From Corynebacterium glucuronolyticum DSM 44120 (GTDB taxonomy: Bacteria > Actinomycetota > Actinomycetes > Mycobacteriales > Mycobacteriaceae): a stretch of 64,000 nucleotides of DNA. This document shows positions 1-9,545 of this stretch, piece after piece. The position numbers and the translations under genes are program-made. Positions within the stretch are counted from its first letter, which is position 1. Each line of letters begins with the position of its first letter. Location of the stretch: contig NZ_CP047452.1 of assembly GCF_030440595.1 (NCBI RefSeq), positions 372,001-436,000 of the forward strand. The letters run 5' to 3'. The notes beneath the pieces were generated by a model, which saw nothing but the letters and a program-made list of their open reading frames with translations, did not search any database and had not been told where the DNA came from.

Positions 1-1
1 G

Positions 2-865
<864 letters not shown>

Positions 866-939
866 TGCTTCTGATTTCTTTAGCCCGGTAGTATCCAGCA
901 TGCTGCCGGGATTTGTTGTCTTCGCACCCAAAAAACCGA

Positions 940-1250
940 AATGCGGCCCATCCTGCGTAGGAGTGTCGCTCGTTGGGATCGATTGGGCCGCATTCGGTAT
1001 TCCAGCGTGACATGGTGCGGAGCGCGGCCCGGGTGCTGCCGAATGTCGGGTGCCGTTCCCCGGTTGGGACGCGTTCGGGACAAGGCGATGCGGAGCGCGG
1101 CCAGAGGGATGCTGAACCTCGGGTGCTGCGTTCCAGCTGGGACGTGTTCGGTATTCGAGAGTGACGTGATGCGGAGCGCGGCCCAGGTGCTGCCGAATGT
1201 CGGGTGCTGCGTTTCAGCTGGGCCACATTCGGTAGCAAGCAAGACCGGAG
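940..1250. repeat. GCGGCCC-type intergenic tandem repeat, locus 1
   Basis: Four diverged copies of a 73-81 bp unit lie between two convergent genes. GCGGCC(C) occurs at 943, 1024, 1097 and 1178. The first copy closes with TTGGGCCGCATTCGG, so its ends can pair as a hairpin. The last three copies share GATGCGGAGCGCGGCC and TGCTGAACCTCGGGTGCTG-like stretches. Frames through it carry no protein signature. The same bounded unit recurs at three other loci in the window. Confidence 0.75.
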
Positions 1251-1263
1251 AAGCCAGACATGC

Positions 1264-1292
1264 AAAAAGCCGACGACCGAAATCGCCGGCTT
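1264..1292 (-). terminator. Rho-independent terminator of the DsbA-like gene
   Basis: Read on the minus strand, this is an AAGCCGGCGA / TCGTCGGCTT stem with a short loop, followed by a T run. It lies about 12 bases beyond the stop codon at 1305. Confidence 0.75.
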
Positions 1293-1304
1293 GGGATGTG
1301 TGCG

Positions 1305-2099
1305 CTACTTGTTCTTCTGCAGCTGCTCCTCGATCGCCTTCTGGAAAACCTCGTAGGGCTGTGCGCCGGAGACGAACTGGTCACCGATGATGAAGGACGG
1401 CGTACCGGAGATGCCGATGGATGCGCCGTACTTGGTGGCGCTGGTGACGGCCTGAGTGTACGTGCCACTTTCCACCTCAGAGCGGAAGCGATCAAGATCG
1501 GGAACGCCTGCCTCGGTGGCGAAGCGGACGAAGTCCTCGATGTCGTTTTCCGGGTGGCCCTGGACGTCCTTGCTGGCGGTGTACAGCGCGTTGTGGAACT
1601 CATGGAACTTGCCCTGAGCGGCGGCGGCGCGCCCGGCCTCGGCGGCCTTGACAGCATCTGGGCCGTTGACGGCCATGTCGTTCCATTCCACGCGGACAAG
1701 GCCCTTATCCACGTAATCTTTCAGCACCTGGGGGTACGTCTCATTGGCGTACTTGGCGCAGAAGGGGCACTCGAAATCGGAAAACTCACTGATAACCACA
1801 GGGGCATCGACCTTGCCGGTGGCGAACGGGTCGTTTGCCATGCGGCGGTGGACATGCGTGATGTCTTCACTGGTGGCGATGGTCTTACCGGGGCCCCACA
1901 GGAAAGCGCCGGTCTCACCCGAGGGCTCAATCTTCACTGCTGCCTGCGCCTGCGTCGACGGGGCGACGGAGGAGACGGTGGTGGGGTCGGGAGCCGGTGG
2001 CGCATCCTTGTCCTTGCCACTGCCACCGAGGGCGTAGCCAATAAGGACGGCGGCCACCAGCGCAATAGCGCCGAGGACCCAGTAGAGTGACTTCTTCAT
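1305..2099 (-). CDS. Membrane-anchored DsbA-family thiol-disulfide oxidoreductase
   Basis: Predicted extracytoplasmic thiol oxidoreductase of the DsbA/thioredoxin_4 family, 264 residues. Residues 5-25 form one N-terminal membrane anchor, followed by a Pro/Ala/Thr-rich linker. The active site is CPFC at 111-114, in the context SDFECPFC. A cis-Pro loop, GISGTPSFIIG, lies near residue 230. In actinobacteria such proteins introduce or isomerise disulfides in exported proteins. The start has a good ribosome site (AGGAAGGA) 6-8 bases upstream. It is monocistronic between repeat locus 1 and a featureless gap, with its own terminator. The partner reductase or oxidase is not identified here; the CcdA/TlpA pair at 56.5-57.9 kb is a different thiol system. 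Confidence 0.9.
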   Translation of the reverse strand: MKKSLYWVLGAIALVAAVLIGYALGGSGKDKDAPPAPDPTTVSSVAPSTQAQAAVKIEPSGETGAFLWGPGKTIATSEDITHVHRRMANDPFATGKVDAPVVISEFSDFECPFCAKYANETYPQVLKDYVDKGLVRVEWNDMAVNGPDAVKAAEAGRAAAAQGKFHEFHNALYTASKDVQGHPENDIEDFVRFATEAGVPDLDRFRSEVESGTYTQAVTSATKYGASIGISGTPSFIIGDQFVSGAQPYEVFQKAIEEQLQKNK

Positions 2100-2512
2100 T
2101 CGATTCCTTCCTAGCTTTCGTACCAGCCTACAAGCCTACCGGTGCTGGACGTGGAGGAAAGCTCATATTCTCTTCCTAGCGGCCGGCTTGAACCACCTCA
2201 CCTGCCCACCGGTGATGCGGATGTGTTCCAATCTGCAATACAGTCCATTAACCTTCGTCGAGCTGCCTCCTGTGGACATGGTGTGGAGGCATCGAAATCC
2301 GCAACGTAGGTCGTTTCGCCGTGATCGGTGACCCTTCGTTTGATGGCAGAGCCCCACCACCGTGGTTGAGCGCAGAGGAAGGAGGAGGGGACCCGCCCCC
2401 ATCCGCTTTGGATAGATGCTTGAGGGCGTTGTTGCGATCGTCCTTGCACTCCTTCATCTTCCGTATGGATGTGGCCGATTACCGTGACGACAGGTCGTAA
2501 TAAGGAAGCTGA
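2100..2512. other. Intergenic stretch with no gene I can support
   Basis: About 410 bases separate the divergent-looking starts and stops of two minus-strand units. Short overlapping open frames exist on the minus strand (2163-2457), but they have unlike compositions, no ribosome site I trust and no recognisable motif. It could be a degraded gene remnant. I see no repeat unit of either intergenic family. Confidence 0.4.
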
Positions 2513-2857
2513 TTACGGCTGCGTGTCGTCGTCCGGGGTCACAGCGTTTTGGAGCGCTACGGCGCGGGCGAGGCGTGCATACCTCAATTCCTGCTCACGG
2601 AAGCGGATATAGGCCGACATAGTCACAAACAAGAAGGCAATGACCAACGCATACAGCATGAGGTCTGTGCCTCGGTCCACACCAACCCAGTTGGCCACAA
2701 CCGTCAGATCGTCGGGCCGTAAAATGGCCCACACGCTGGCGATGACGAACAGTACGAAGCCGATCTTCACCCCGGCCTTCGCGCGTGATTTGCGGCGGTT
2801 GGAGAGGAAGAAGATGGCGAGGACCGCCGTGGCGGCGAGGAGTAGGACCTGAATCAT
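2513..2857 (-). CDS. DUF2304 family small membrane protein
   Basis: A 114-residue protein with three hydrophobic segments, at about residues 3-20, 30-48 and 68-88, then a charged C-terminal tail (FREQELRYARLARA). Size and layout match DUF2304, a family usually encoded directly beside a dolichol-phosphate-mannose-like glycosyltransferase. That is the arrangement here: its start overlaps the end of the upstream glycosyltransferase by 4 bp (ATGA), implying translational coupling. It probably assists or anchors that enzyme at the membrane. This role is inferred from neighbourhood, as no catalytic motif is present. Confidence 0.85.
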   Translation of the reverse strand: MIQVLLLAATAVLAIFFLSNRRKSRAKAGVKIGFVLFVIASVWAILRPDDLTVVANWVGVDRGTDLMLYALVIAFLFVTMSAYIRFREQELRYARLARAVALQNAVTPDDDTQP

Positions 2858-3546
2858 TTGAGCCTCCTTGCGATGAAGCCGTCGGCAAGAATATTGACAC
2901 CGTTGATCAGCGATTGACCCTTACTCATCGAGTACTCGGTGTACAAAATATCCACCGGCTGCTCAGAGACGCGCCAACCACGCTCATCCATCTGTGCCAC
3001 AAACTCCGAGGCATGACTCATGCCGTTCATGCGGATGTTCAGCTCATCGGCGACCTTCTTATTAAACACACGCAGGCCGTTGTGTGCGTCCGTGAGCCCC
3101 AGCTTGCGGGTTCGGGAAGACAGCAAAACGACGGTTTTCAGCACCAGGCGCTTGATCCACGGCACCTGGTCGTCTTCCTTGCGCGGGCGCCCAAACCGCG
3201 TGCCGACGATAATATCCACATCCTCGTTGCGCAGCCGGTCGAGCATCGACACGACGTCTTTCACCTGGTGCTGCCCATCCGCATCGAAGGTGACAAAATA
3301 CTGCGCGCCAGGTTGAGAACGCGCGTACTCCACGCCCGTCTGGATAGCGGCACCCTGCCCCAGATTCACCGGGTGGTTGACGAGATGGGCACCGGCCTTG
3401 TGGATCTCTTCCGCAGAGTTATCCGAGGAGCCGTCATTGACGGCCACGATATTAGGGAATGTTTCGCGCGCGTGGCGGATCACATCACCAATAACCGTGC
3501 CCTCATTGAAGCACGGAATGATAAGCCACGTGTCTTGATTCTGCAT
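2854..3546 (-). CDS. Family 2 glycosyltransferase, dolichyl-phosphate-sugar-synthase-like
   Basis: A 230-residue GT-A fold transferase, likely moving a sugar from a nucleotide donor to polyprenyl phosphate on the inner membrane face. N-terminal IIPCFNEG and the VNDGSSD nucleotide-binding strand are present. The metal-binding motif is FDADGQH near residue 90, and a GTRFGRP loop follows. No transmembrane segment is obvious. The four-base overlap with the DUF2304 gene suggests the two act together. Together with the next upstream GT2 and the Wzx-like flippase it looks like part of a polysaccharide or lipid-linked sugar pathway. Donor and acceptor are unknown. Confidence 0.88.
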   Translation of the reverse strand: MQNQDTWLIIPCFNEGTVIGDVIRHARETFPNIVAVNDGSSDNSAEEIHKAGAHLVNHPVNLGQGAAIQTGVEYARSQPGAQYFVTFDADGQHQVKDVVSMLDRLRNEDVDIIVGTRFGRPRKEDDQVPWIKRLVLKTVVLLSSRTRKLGLTDAHNGLRVFNKKVADELNIRMNGMSHASEFVAQMDERGWRVSEQPVDILYTEYSMSKGQSLINGVNILADGFIARRLK

Positions 3547-3567
3547 AACACCGTAAACAATAGCGTG

Positions 3568-4362
3568 TCAGTTGAACAGAGTCTCGTACACCCGCCGAAC
3601 GAGCCCTTGCGGGATTGCCCGGTAGGCCGACCGCACGAGGAGATTGACCAGCCCGCGCTTCTTGGAAATGAGTCCGTACGCTGCGAGGTTGCGTTGCAGC
3701 TGGACTTCCGATTCCCACATGCCCTCGGCGCGGCGGGAGAAAACAGCATCGTCGAGCCGGAAGCGGACGAGGGGCTCGGGGAGGTTGTGCAGACGCATTC
3801 CCGAGGCGAGCATCCGCGCCCACAGGTCGTAGTCCTCCAGGTTTTTGATCGGTTGGTAGCCACCCGCGTCCCGGACGGACTGGGTGCGGAACATAACCGT
3901 CGGGTGGTTCATGGGGCTGTTTATTGTGGCATAGGAATGGATCTCTATGGCGTGCTCGGGCATGGCGCGCACGCCATGGTCGCCCGCATCGGAGAATTCC
4001 ACCATCGCCGAGCCGAGAGCATCGGTTTCGGGGTGCTCGGCAAACCAGGCGAGTTGAGTCTCAAACCGGTGGGGCAGGCTCACATCGTCGGTATCCATGC
4101 GGGCGGTGAACTCCGCAGTCACATGCTCCAGGCCACGCGCGAGGGCGGCACCCAGGCCACAGTTTCGTTCCAGGGGAACCACAGTCAGCGTGTCACCGTA
4201 GCCGTCGATGATGGCATCCAGCTCGTCCGTAAGGGGCCCGTCCTTCACCAGGATCACCTCATCGGCCGGTCGGGTCTGCGAGAAAATCGATTCGAGGGCC
4301 TCAGCGAATTCGGCTGGGTCCACCTTGTGATACACCGACATCAACACGGCAAGAGTCTGCAT
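3568..4362 (-). CDS. Family 2 glycosyltransferase
   Basis: A 264-residue GT2 enzyme beginning with the typical LAVLMSVYHK strand. A donor-site loop, VILVKDGPLT, follows, then an ARMDTDDVSLP metal-binding segment with the DTDD acidic cluster near residue 95. The family includes amylovoran/exopolysaccharide glycosyltransferases. I take ATG at 4362; a GTG at 4374 would add four residues and cannot be excluded. It lies 20 bases after the Wzx-like flippase stop and 21 bases before the next glycosyltransferase, so the four minus-strand genes from 5582 down to 2513 probably form one operon. Substrate not predictable from the sequence. Confidence 0.85.
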   Translation of the reverse strand: MQTLAVLMSVYHKVDPAEFAEALESIFSQTRPADEVILVKDGPLTDELDAIIDGYGDTLTVVPLERNCGLGAALARGLEHVTAEFTARMDTDDVSLPHRFETQLAWFAEHPETDALGSAMVEFSDAGDHGVRAMPEHAIEIHSYATINSPMNHPTVMFRTQSVRDAGGYQPIKNLEDYDLWARMLASGMRLHNLPEPLVRFRLDDAVFSRRAEGMWESEVQLQRNLAAYGLISKKRGLVNLLVRSAYRAIPQGLVRRVYETLFN

Positions 4363-4382
4363 AGAAAATAACACTACCGCGT

Positions 4383-5582
4383 CTAGGCAGTCGCGCCACC
4401 GCGATGTGTCACACTCCGGTCACGCTGGGAAGAAAACCCGACCAGATGTACCACGATGCCGATGGCGGGACCCGCTGTCAGAGCCAGAAGCACGGCAGCG
4501 GTGGCGGGAAGAGGTAGCAGCAGGATGCCGAAAGCGGATACCGAGGCGGCGATCCAACCGAGGACGTAAAGACGGTGCTGTTCCGCCGCCAGCGTGCGCG
4601 TGCCGGTGATGATGAGGGCGCCCATCCATGCGGCAGCGAAGGTCAGGATGGCGAGGATCCAGCCGCTGACGAAGTAATCGGGGGAGAAGAAGGTGCGTAG
4701 GATCCACGGCCCAATGAGGTAGGCGGCCAGCGCCCCGATCGCCCCCACGCCGATGACGGACAGGATAGGCTTCACCGGGGACCCGTTCTTTTCCACGAAG
4801 TACACGATAAGGGCGGACTGGAAGCGCTGCAGGGGGACGAGGATCGGCGCGCGGGTCAGCGTGATAGCGAGCATCAGCCCGGCAAGCGTCCCGGAATCCC
4901 CGGTGAACTTCATCATCGCCGGGAAGCCAGTGATCAGTGCTGCGGAGGCCCCGGAGGCGAGCATGGCGGCGGCGACGCGGCGCATGAATTGGGCATTAGA
5001 AACGTCGGCATGCGAGGTAAGCAGGCTGTGCCGGGCGCGGGGTGAGCAGGCGATGATGACCGCCCAACTCAGTGCCCCGATGACGGTGACGATGAGGAAG
5101 GAGGTGAGACCCCACCCCGCAGCAAGTGCGATGAGCACGAGGGCGAGGCGAATCCCTGAGTCGAGGATGAGGAGTACCGCGTAGTGGTTCCAGAGCTTCA
5201 GGCCGGAGAGGATGCCTGACAATGCAGCCTGGTAGGCGTAGCAGACGATGCCCACGGTGAGAAGGGTAGAAGCGGTGACCGGGTGGTCGTCGACAAGCCG
5301 TGGGAGGAACAGCGGCCCGAAGAGAATGGCAAACGTGCCGATGATCCCACCGAGGATGAGCGCCGTGGCGTGCGGGCGGGCAGTGCCACGCGGGTGCGGG
5401 GAGGAGACGGCGCGGGTGGTTTCTTGCATGAGACCGTCGATGAGGCCGGCGACGGCGAAGAACAGACCCCAGTAGGCGTTGAACTGCTCAAATACCTGGC
5501 CGTCGAGGGCGAGGGTGGCTACGAAGATGACGATAAACCCCGATAGTGCGGAAAATATCGTCGCTATGCTCATCGCCTTCAT
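4383..5582 (-). CDS. Wzx-like polysaccharide flippase (MATE/MVF-type membrane protein)
   Basis: A 399-residue, strongly hydrophobic protein with roughly twelve predicted membrane helices and short charged loops. It resembles oligosaccharide flippases of the Wzx/RfbX superfamily, which move lipid-linked repeat units across the membrane. The length fits the family. No sharp motif exists for these proteins, so the call rests on topology, residue pattern and two downstream glycosyltransferases. The start ATG is preceded by TAGGAT on the minus strand (5590-5595) with a 7-base gap, consistent with a leaderless transcript. It is the first gene of the 5582-to-2513 operon. Confidence 0.78.
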   Translation of the reverse strand: MKAMSIATIFSALSGFIVIFVATLALDGQVFEQFNAYWGLFFAVAGLIDGLMQETTRAVSSPHPRGTARPHATALILGGIIGTFAILFGPLFLPRLVDDHPVTASTLLTVGIVCYAYQAALSGILSGLKLWNHYAVLLILDSGIRLALVLIALAAGWGLTSFLIVTVIGALSWAVIIACSPRARHSLLTSHADVSNAQFMRRVAAAMLASGASAALITGFPAMMKFTGDSGTLAGLMLAITLTRAPILVPLQRFQSALIVYFVEKNGSPVKPILSVIGVGAIGALAAYLIGPWILRTFFSPDYFVSGWILAILTFAAAWMGALIITGTRTLAAEQHRLYVLGWIAASVSAFGILLLPLPATAAVLLALTAGPAIGIVVHLVGFSSQRDRSVTHRGGATA

Positions 5583-5619
5583 AGGGAGAATCCTACACAG
5601 CGGCCTCGCCGCACCCGGT

Positions 5620-5935
5620 TGGTCACCTGCCGTACCGACTGCGGCCCAAGTGAGGCAGATGTGCGAGTGGCTGGCTGGGGCTGGGCTGCGTTGGGGACAG
5701 ACTGTACCGAGTGTGGCCCAGGCGGGGAGGATGTGTGAGTGCAGTGGCGAGGTTGGGCCGCGTTGGGGACAGGGGTGCGGAACGCAAACTCAACAATTCC
5801 CTCGAAATACGGACTAATTAGGCAGTTAAGGGATCTGGCCCTGAGCGCGCTGAACCGAGTGCGGCCCAGGTAGTGCTGAAGTGCGAGTGTTCTGGCGAGG
5901 CTGGGCCGCGTTGGGGCAAGCGGCGGGAGTGGAGC
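5620..5935. repeat. GCGGCCC-type intergenic tandem repeat, locus 2
   Basis: At least three copies. Left arms GCGGCCCA or GTGGCCCA start at 5641, 5713 and 5861. Right arms of the form TGGGCCGCGTTGGGG close each unit near 5684, 5754 and 5907. About 100 bases without repeat character (5775-5855) separate the second and third copies. The block lies between the mycolyltransferase terminator and the flippase start. Members of the same family are at 0.9-1.25, 21.1-21.3 and 35.4-35.8 kb. Confidence 0.72.
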
Positions 5936-5945
5936 GTCGAAAAGC

Positions 5946-5980
5946 AAAAAAAATCCCCCCACCGTGAGGTGAGGGGAAAG
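5946..5980 (-). terminator. Rho-independent terminator of the mycolyltransferase gene
   Basis: On the minus strand a CCCCTCACC / GGTGGGGGG stem with a 4-5 base loop is followed by ATTTTTTTT. It starts about 9 bases after the stop codon at 5989. Confidence 0.85.
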
Positions 5981-5988
5981 AGTGTGGG

Positions 5989-7305
5989 TTAGCTGTTGAG
6001 CTCGTTTTCGATGCCCAGGCCCTTGGCCAGCGTCGGCCAGGAGAGGTGCATGTCATCCTCCCAGTAGCCCCACTGGTGGGTGCCCGTCGGGCGGAAGTTC
6101 CACTCGGCGGGGATGCCCGCCTTGTCCAGCTTCGCCTTGAGCTGGTGGGTGCAGAAGTTGGTAGCGCCCTCAATCACGCCACCGACGACCTCAACCTCGG
6201 CCATCGCGGCGGAGTTGCCCTTGGTACGCGGGCTGGACCAGTAATCCCAGCGGCCGGAGAGACCGGAGGCGTTAGAGATGTACATCGTCTGGCCACGGAG
6301 CTTCTCTGCATTCACGAGTGCGTCGTTGTACTGCAGGTAGTTGTCCACTGGCTTGTCCAGGAATCCCGGCTGGAATGCCTCGCCATTGCCCCACATTTCG
6401 TTCACGTTGGAGCTTGCGCGCTCAAGCGTGAGATCGATCGCGATGCGGCCCATGGAGTCGTTGGTCTGGGCGCAACCGGAGAAGCTGCCGATCGCATCGT
6501 AGAAGCCCGGGTGGTGCTGTGCGTACAGGAGCACCGTGGTGGCGGACATGGACATGCCGGTGATGGCGCGCTTGTCGTTGGCCTGCAGTTCCTTCTCAAT
6601 CACGGGCGGGAGTTCCTTAGTGAGGAAAGTTTCCCACATCTGCTTGCCACCAAGGTTCTTCTTTTCGTTGACCCAGTCGGAGTAGTAGGAGAACTTGCCC
6701 TCCATGGGGACGACGACGTTGATGTTCTTATCCTTGTAGAAATCGATCATCTTCGTCTGCATGATCCAGTTGGCGGAACCCTCGCCACCGTCACCGCCGT
6801 TGAGTACGTACAGCGTCGGGCGACCCGGGTCCTTCGCGTGGATGACGACGAGCGGAATGGATCGGCCGTTCATCGACGGGGACGTGGCCTGGTAGACGCT
6901 GACCTGCGGATCGTTGGAGCCGGTGTTGTACACGTAGAACTTCTCGCCGGCGCTGTTTTCCCGATAAACGTAGCCCATCTTGGGGTTGCCATTCGCATCC
7001 TTGATTGGCTCGCCCTTCTCGTCCTTGAGTATGCCGCGCTTCTCGCCACCGATTCGCGAACGCCACTTTTGCAGGGCTTCGCCGTCGTTATTCTCCTTGG
7101 TGAGGGTGGCTAGGCCGTCGCTGTTTTCCGTGGTCTCTGCCGCCGGGGTGGCAGCAACGTCGGCCGGATCCGTCGTGTTAGCCGTTGCGACGGCGGCTTC
7201 CTGGGCAGTGGCAATGGCGGGCAGGCCGGCGACCATCGTGGCGACGGCAATGGTGCTTGCAGCGAAACGACGTGCGCGCGACGAGGCGGAACGTAGATGG
7301 CTCAT
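5989..7305 (-). CDS. Trehalose corynomycolyltransferase (antigen 85-type esterase)
   Basis: A secreted alpha/beta-hydrolase of the antigen 85/Cmt family, 438 residues, that transfers corynomycolic acid between trehalose, arabinogalactan or protein acceptors in the cell wall. An Arg-rich start and hydrophobic core end in AIATAQE, a signal-peptidase I site near residue 35. A low-complexity Ala/Thr linker follows. The nucleophile is the Ser in GMSMSA, and GTHQWGYW near the C-terminus supplies the catalytic His. A Cys pair (FSGCAQ and TNFCTH) may form a disulfide. It has its own terminator. A divergent 41-residue peptide gene starts 280 bases away, which is suggestive because some corynebacterial mycolyltransferases acylate tiny porin peptides. 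Which acceptor this enzyme prefers is unknown. Confidence 0.93.
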   Translation of the reverse strand: MSHLRSASSRARRFAASTIAVATMVAGLPAIATAQEAAVATANTTDPADVAATPAAETTENSDGLATLTKENNDGEALQKWRSRIGGEKRGILKDEKGEPIKDANGNPKMGYVYRENSAGEKFYVYNTGSNDPQVSVYQATSPSMNGRSIPLVVIHAKDPGRPTLYVLNGGDGGEGSANWIMQTKMIDFYKDKNINVVVPMEGKFSYYSDWVNEKKNLGGKQMWETFLTKELPPVIEKELQANDKRAITGMSMSATTVLLYAQHHPGFYDAIGSFSGCAQTNDSMGRIAIDLTLERASSNVNEMWGNGEAFQPGFLDKPVDNYLQYNDALVNAEKLRGQTMYISNASGLSGRWDYWSSPRTKGNSAAMAEVEVVGGVIEGATNFCTHQLKAKLDKAGIPAEWNFRPTGTHQWGYWEDDMHLSWPTLAKGLGIENELNS

Positions 7306-7474
7306 CGAAACATCCTCACAGTTAAGAAGTAATGGCTAGTATTTCTTTAGTTCTTATCCATCCCCCACAGGGGGATCACATGCTATATCGAAATACTATC
7401 CTGTTACGTTAACACGCGTAACCCTGCGGTACCTCTGGTGTAACGTAATGGGCACACAATATGAATAGAGCTTA

Positions 7475-7482
7475 TAGAATCG
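7475..7482 (+). promoter_or_regulatory. Candidate -10 element for the 41-residue peptide gene
   Basis: TAGAATCG fits the corynebacterial extended -10 pattern TANANTNG. It would give a 5' untranslated region of about 95 bases before the ATG at 7586. A clear -35 is not visible. Confidence 0.45.
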
Positions 7483-7585
7483 CTAGCGAACCTGGCGCCA
7501 GACGTGTTGAATCTCCACTTCGCGTGAATGCGTGTCACAGGTTGTCGGCGAAAGTTTGTCAAACACCTGCAAAGAAAGGCTGAAC

Positions 7586-7711
7586 ATGCAGTTCTTCCCC
7601 CTCGAGCCCCTCGAGCAGATCCTTATTGCCATTAACGAGTTCCTCGGCATGCTGCTGCACAACGGATCCTCCTCGCTGGCGATCACCAGCGCAGAGATGG
7701 GGATGATCTAA
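7586..7711 (+). CDS. 41-residue amphipathic peptide, candidate porin-like or mycoloylated peptide
   Basis: A short frame encoding 41 residues: acidic and hydrophobic (FFPLEPLEQILIA...), with an NGSSS stretch in the middle and no Cys. It is supported as a gene by an AAAGAAAGG ribosome site 6-7 bases before the ATG, a -10-like TAGAATCG upstream and a hairpin plus T-run downstream (7747-7780). No database family is recognised. Size, amphipathic composition and Ser cluster recall the tiny corynebacterial cell-wall channel peptides (PorA/PorH class), some of which carry O-linked corynomycolate. The divergent neighbour is a mycolyltransferase. That function is inference only; it could also be an unrelated small membrane peptide. 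Confidence 0.6.
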   Translation: MQFFPLEPLEQILIAINEFLGMLLHNGSSSLAITSAEMGMI

Positions 7712-7746
7712 TCCGCATCAGCGGGTAGAACGTGGCGGATGTACCG

Positions 7747-7780
7747 CGAAGCGGGCACCTGGCGGGGGCCTGCTCTTTTA
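7747..7780 (+). terminator. Terminator of the small peptide gene
   Basis: AGCGGGC and GCCTGCT arms (one G-T pair) flank a G-rich loop and are followed by CTTTTAGT, about 35 bases after the stop at 7711. Confidence 0.6.
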
Positions 7781-7920
7781 GTACTACCTAAATTTGGGGG
7801 CTGGTCGGTGGGGGATTTTATGCGCCTAGGTGAGGGTGGAATTTAGTTCCAACCTCGCCTTTTTGCTATTCATGCATGGAAAATGTTTTCAAACCGCAAG
7901 CGGGGAACCCTGTGTATCCG

Positions 7921-7926
7921 TACACT
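7921..7926 (+). promoter_or_regulatory. -10 element of lpd, implying a leaderless mRNA
   Basis: TACACT ends 8 bases before the lpd ATG at 7935, the usual -10 to +1 distance. There is no ribosome site. The transcript would start at or beside the A of the start codon. Confidence 0.5.
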
Positions 7927-7934
7927 TAGACAGT

Positions 7935-9344
7935 ATGAGTGAACATTTTGATGTAGTTGTACTCGGTGCGGGCCCTGGCGGCTATGTTGCTGCCATTCGC
8001 GCAGCCCAACTGGGTAAAAAAGTGGCGGTCGTGGAAAAGCAGTACTGGGGCGGCGTGTGCCTCAACGTCGGGTGTATCCCGTCGAAGGCGCTCATCAAGA
8101 ACGCGGAGCTTGCTCACGTCCTGACCAAGGAAAAGAAGACCTTCGGTATTGAGGGCGACGTCACCATGAGCTTCGAGGCGGCGCACAAGCGCTCCCGCAA
8201 GGTCTCGGGCAACATTGTCAAGGGCGTCCACTTCCTCATGAAGAAGAACGAGATCACCGAGATTAACGGCCTCGGCTCTTTCAAGGATGCGAAGACCCTG
8301 GAGATCACCGACGGCGATGACAAGGGCAAGGAAATCACCTTCGACGATTGCATCATCGCCACGGGTTCCGTTGTGAAGAGCCTCCCCGGTGTCGAACTTT
8401 CGGAGAACGTCGTCTCCTACGAGGAGCAGATCCTCAACGAGAAGCTTCCGGAGTCCATGGTTATCGTGGGCGCGGGTGCTATCGGCATGGAGTTCGCGTA
8501 CGTACTGGCTAACTTCGGTGTGAAGATTACCATCGTCGAGTTCATGGATCGCGTTCTGCCGAACGAGGATCCCGAGGTGTCTAAGGCGATTGCCCGCGAA
8601 TACAAGAAGCTAGGCGTTAAGCTTCTCACCGCTCACGCCACCAAGGCTGTGCGTGACAACGGTGACTCCGTCGAGGTGGACATCGAGTCTAAGGACGGGT
8701 CGAAGAGCGAGACGCTCACCGTTGATCGCGTCCTCGTATCTGTCGGCTTTGCGCCGCGCACCGAGGGCTACGGCCTGGAGAACACCGGCGTGAAGCTCAC
8801 CGAGCGTGGCGCCATCGACATCGATGAGCGCATGCGCACGAGCGTCGAGCACATCTACGCTATCGGCGACGTGACGGCCAAGCTGCAGCTCGCCCACGTC
8901 GCTGAGGCGCAGGGTATCGTCGCAGCCGAGACGATCGCTGGGGCAGAGACCCTGGAGCTCGGCGATTACATGATGATGCCGCGCGCCACGTTCTGCAACC
9001 CGCAGGTCGCATCCTTCGGTTACACAGAAGAGAAGGCCAAGGAAAAGTTCCCGGACGCAGAGATCAAGGTCGCCTCCTTCCCGTTCTCCGCAAACGGCAA
9101 GGCACAGGGCCTGGGCGAGTCTCAGGGCTTTGTCAAGATCATTGCCGATGGTCGCCATGGCGAGCTGCTCGGTGCACACATGGTGGGCTCCAACGTCTCC
9201 GAGATGATTCCGGAGCTGACGCTGGCCCAGCGCTTCGACCTCACCGCAGAAGAAATTGCCCGCAACGTCCACATCCACCCGACGATGTCGGAGGCGATGA
9301 AGGAAGCTGCGCACGGCATTGCTGGCCATATGATCAACCTGTAA
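7935..9344 (+). CDS. lpd: Dihydrolipoamide dehydrogenase (E3)
   Basis: FAD-dependent E3 component of the pyruvate and 2-oxoglutarate dehydrogenase complexes, reoxidising dihydrolipoyl groups with NAD+. The 469-residue length equals that of corynebacterial Lpd. Visible features are the FAD-binding [13 protein letters not shown] at residues 7-19 and the redox disulfide in [13 protein letters not shown]. The NAD-binding [13 protein letters not shown] comes mid-protein, and the C-terminal HIHPTMSE holds the catalytic His-Glu pair. Translation at 7935 (MSEHFDVVV) matches the family; longer in-frame starts upstream add an unrelated segment. It is monocistronic with a strong terminator, directly upstream of the succinate dehydrogenase region. 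Confidence 0.97.
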   Translation: MSEHFDVVVLGAGPGGYVAAIRAAQLGKKVAVVEKQYWGGVCLNVGCIPSKALIKNAELAHVLTKEKKTFGIEGDVTMSFEAAHKRSRKVSGNIVKGVHFLMKKNEITEINGLGSFKDAKTLEITDGDDKGKEITFDDCIIATGSVVKSLPGVELSENVVSYEEQILNEKLPESMVIVGAGAIGMEFAYVLANFGVKITIVEFMDRVLPNEDPEVSKAIAREYKKLGVKLLTAHATKAVRDNGDSVEVDIESKDGSKSETLTVDRVLVSVGFAPRTEGYGLENTGVKLTERGAIDIDERMRTSVEHIYAIGDVTAKLQLAHVAEAQGIVAAETIAGAETLELGDYMMMPRATFCNPQVASFGYTEEKAKEKFPDAEIKVASFPFSANGKAQGLGESQGFVKIIADGRHGELLGAHMVGSNVSEMIPELTLAQRFDLTAEEIARNVHIHPTMSEAMKEAAHGIAGHMINL

Positions 9345-9379
9345 GTGTCTAACCCCACCTTTTAGGGTGGAAAACATTG

Positions 9380-9416
9380 TGCGTCACGTACACGAGCTGT
9401 GCGTGACGCATTTTTA
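9380..9416 (+). terminator. Rho-independent terminator of lpd
   Basis: A perfect TGCGTCACG / CGTGACGCA stem is followed by TTTTTA, 35 bases past the stop. Confidence 0.88.
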
Positions 9417-9545
9417 TTGTGGGCCAGGTCAACGGCGATGCGCCCGAATTACGCAACAAATTGCGCATATATATAAAGGTGCAAAATAGGGGGTTGAGCG
9501 GGGGAAAATGCCAGAAAAATGCTCGTTACATGTTACCTTTAGGTT

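Noticed and set aside
2163..2457. Three overlapping minus-strand frames of 69-83 codons between the DsbA-like and DUF2304 genes
   Set aside because: They overlap one another in different frames, have no motif and no trusted start signals. A decayed gene is possible but not demonstrable.
7830..7934. N-terminal extension of lpd (35 residues)
   Set aside because: The extension is not family-like and includes the promoter hexamer; the conserved protein starts at 7935.
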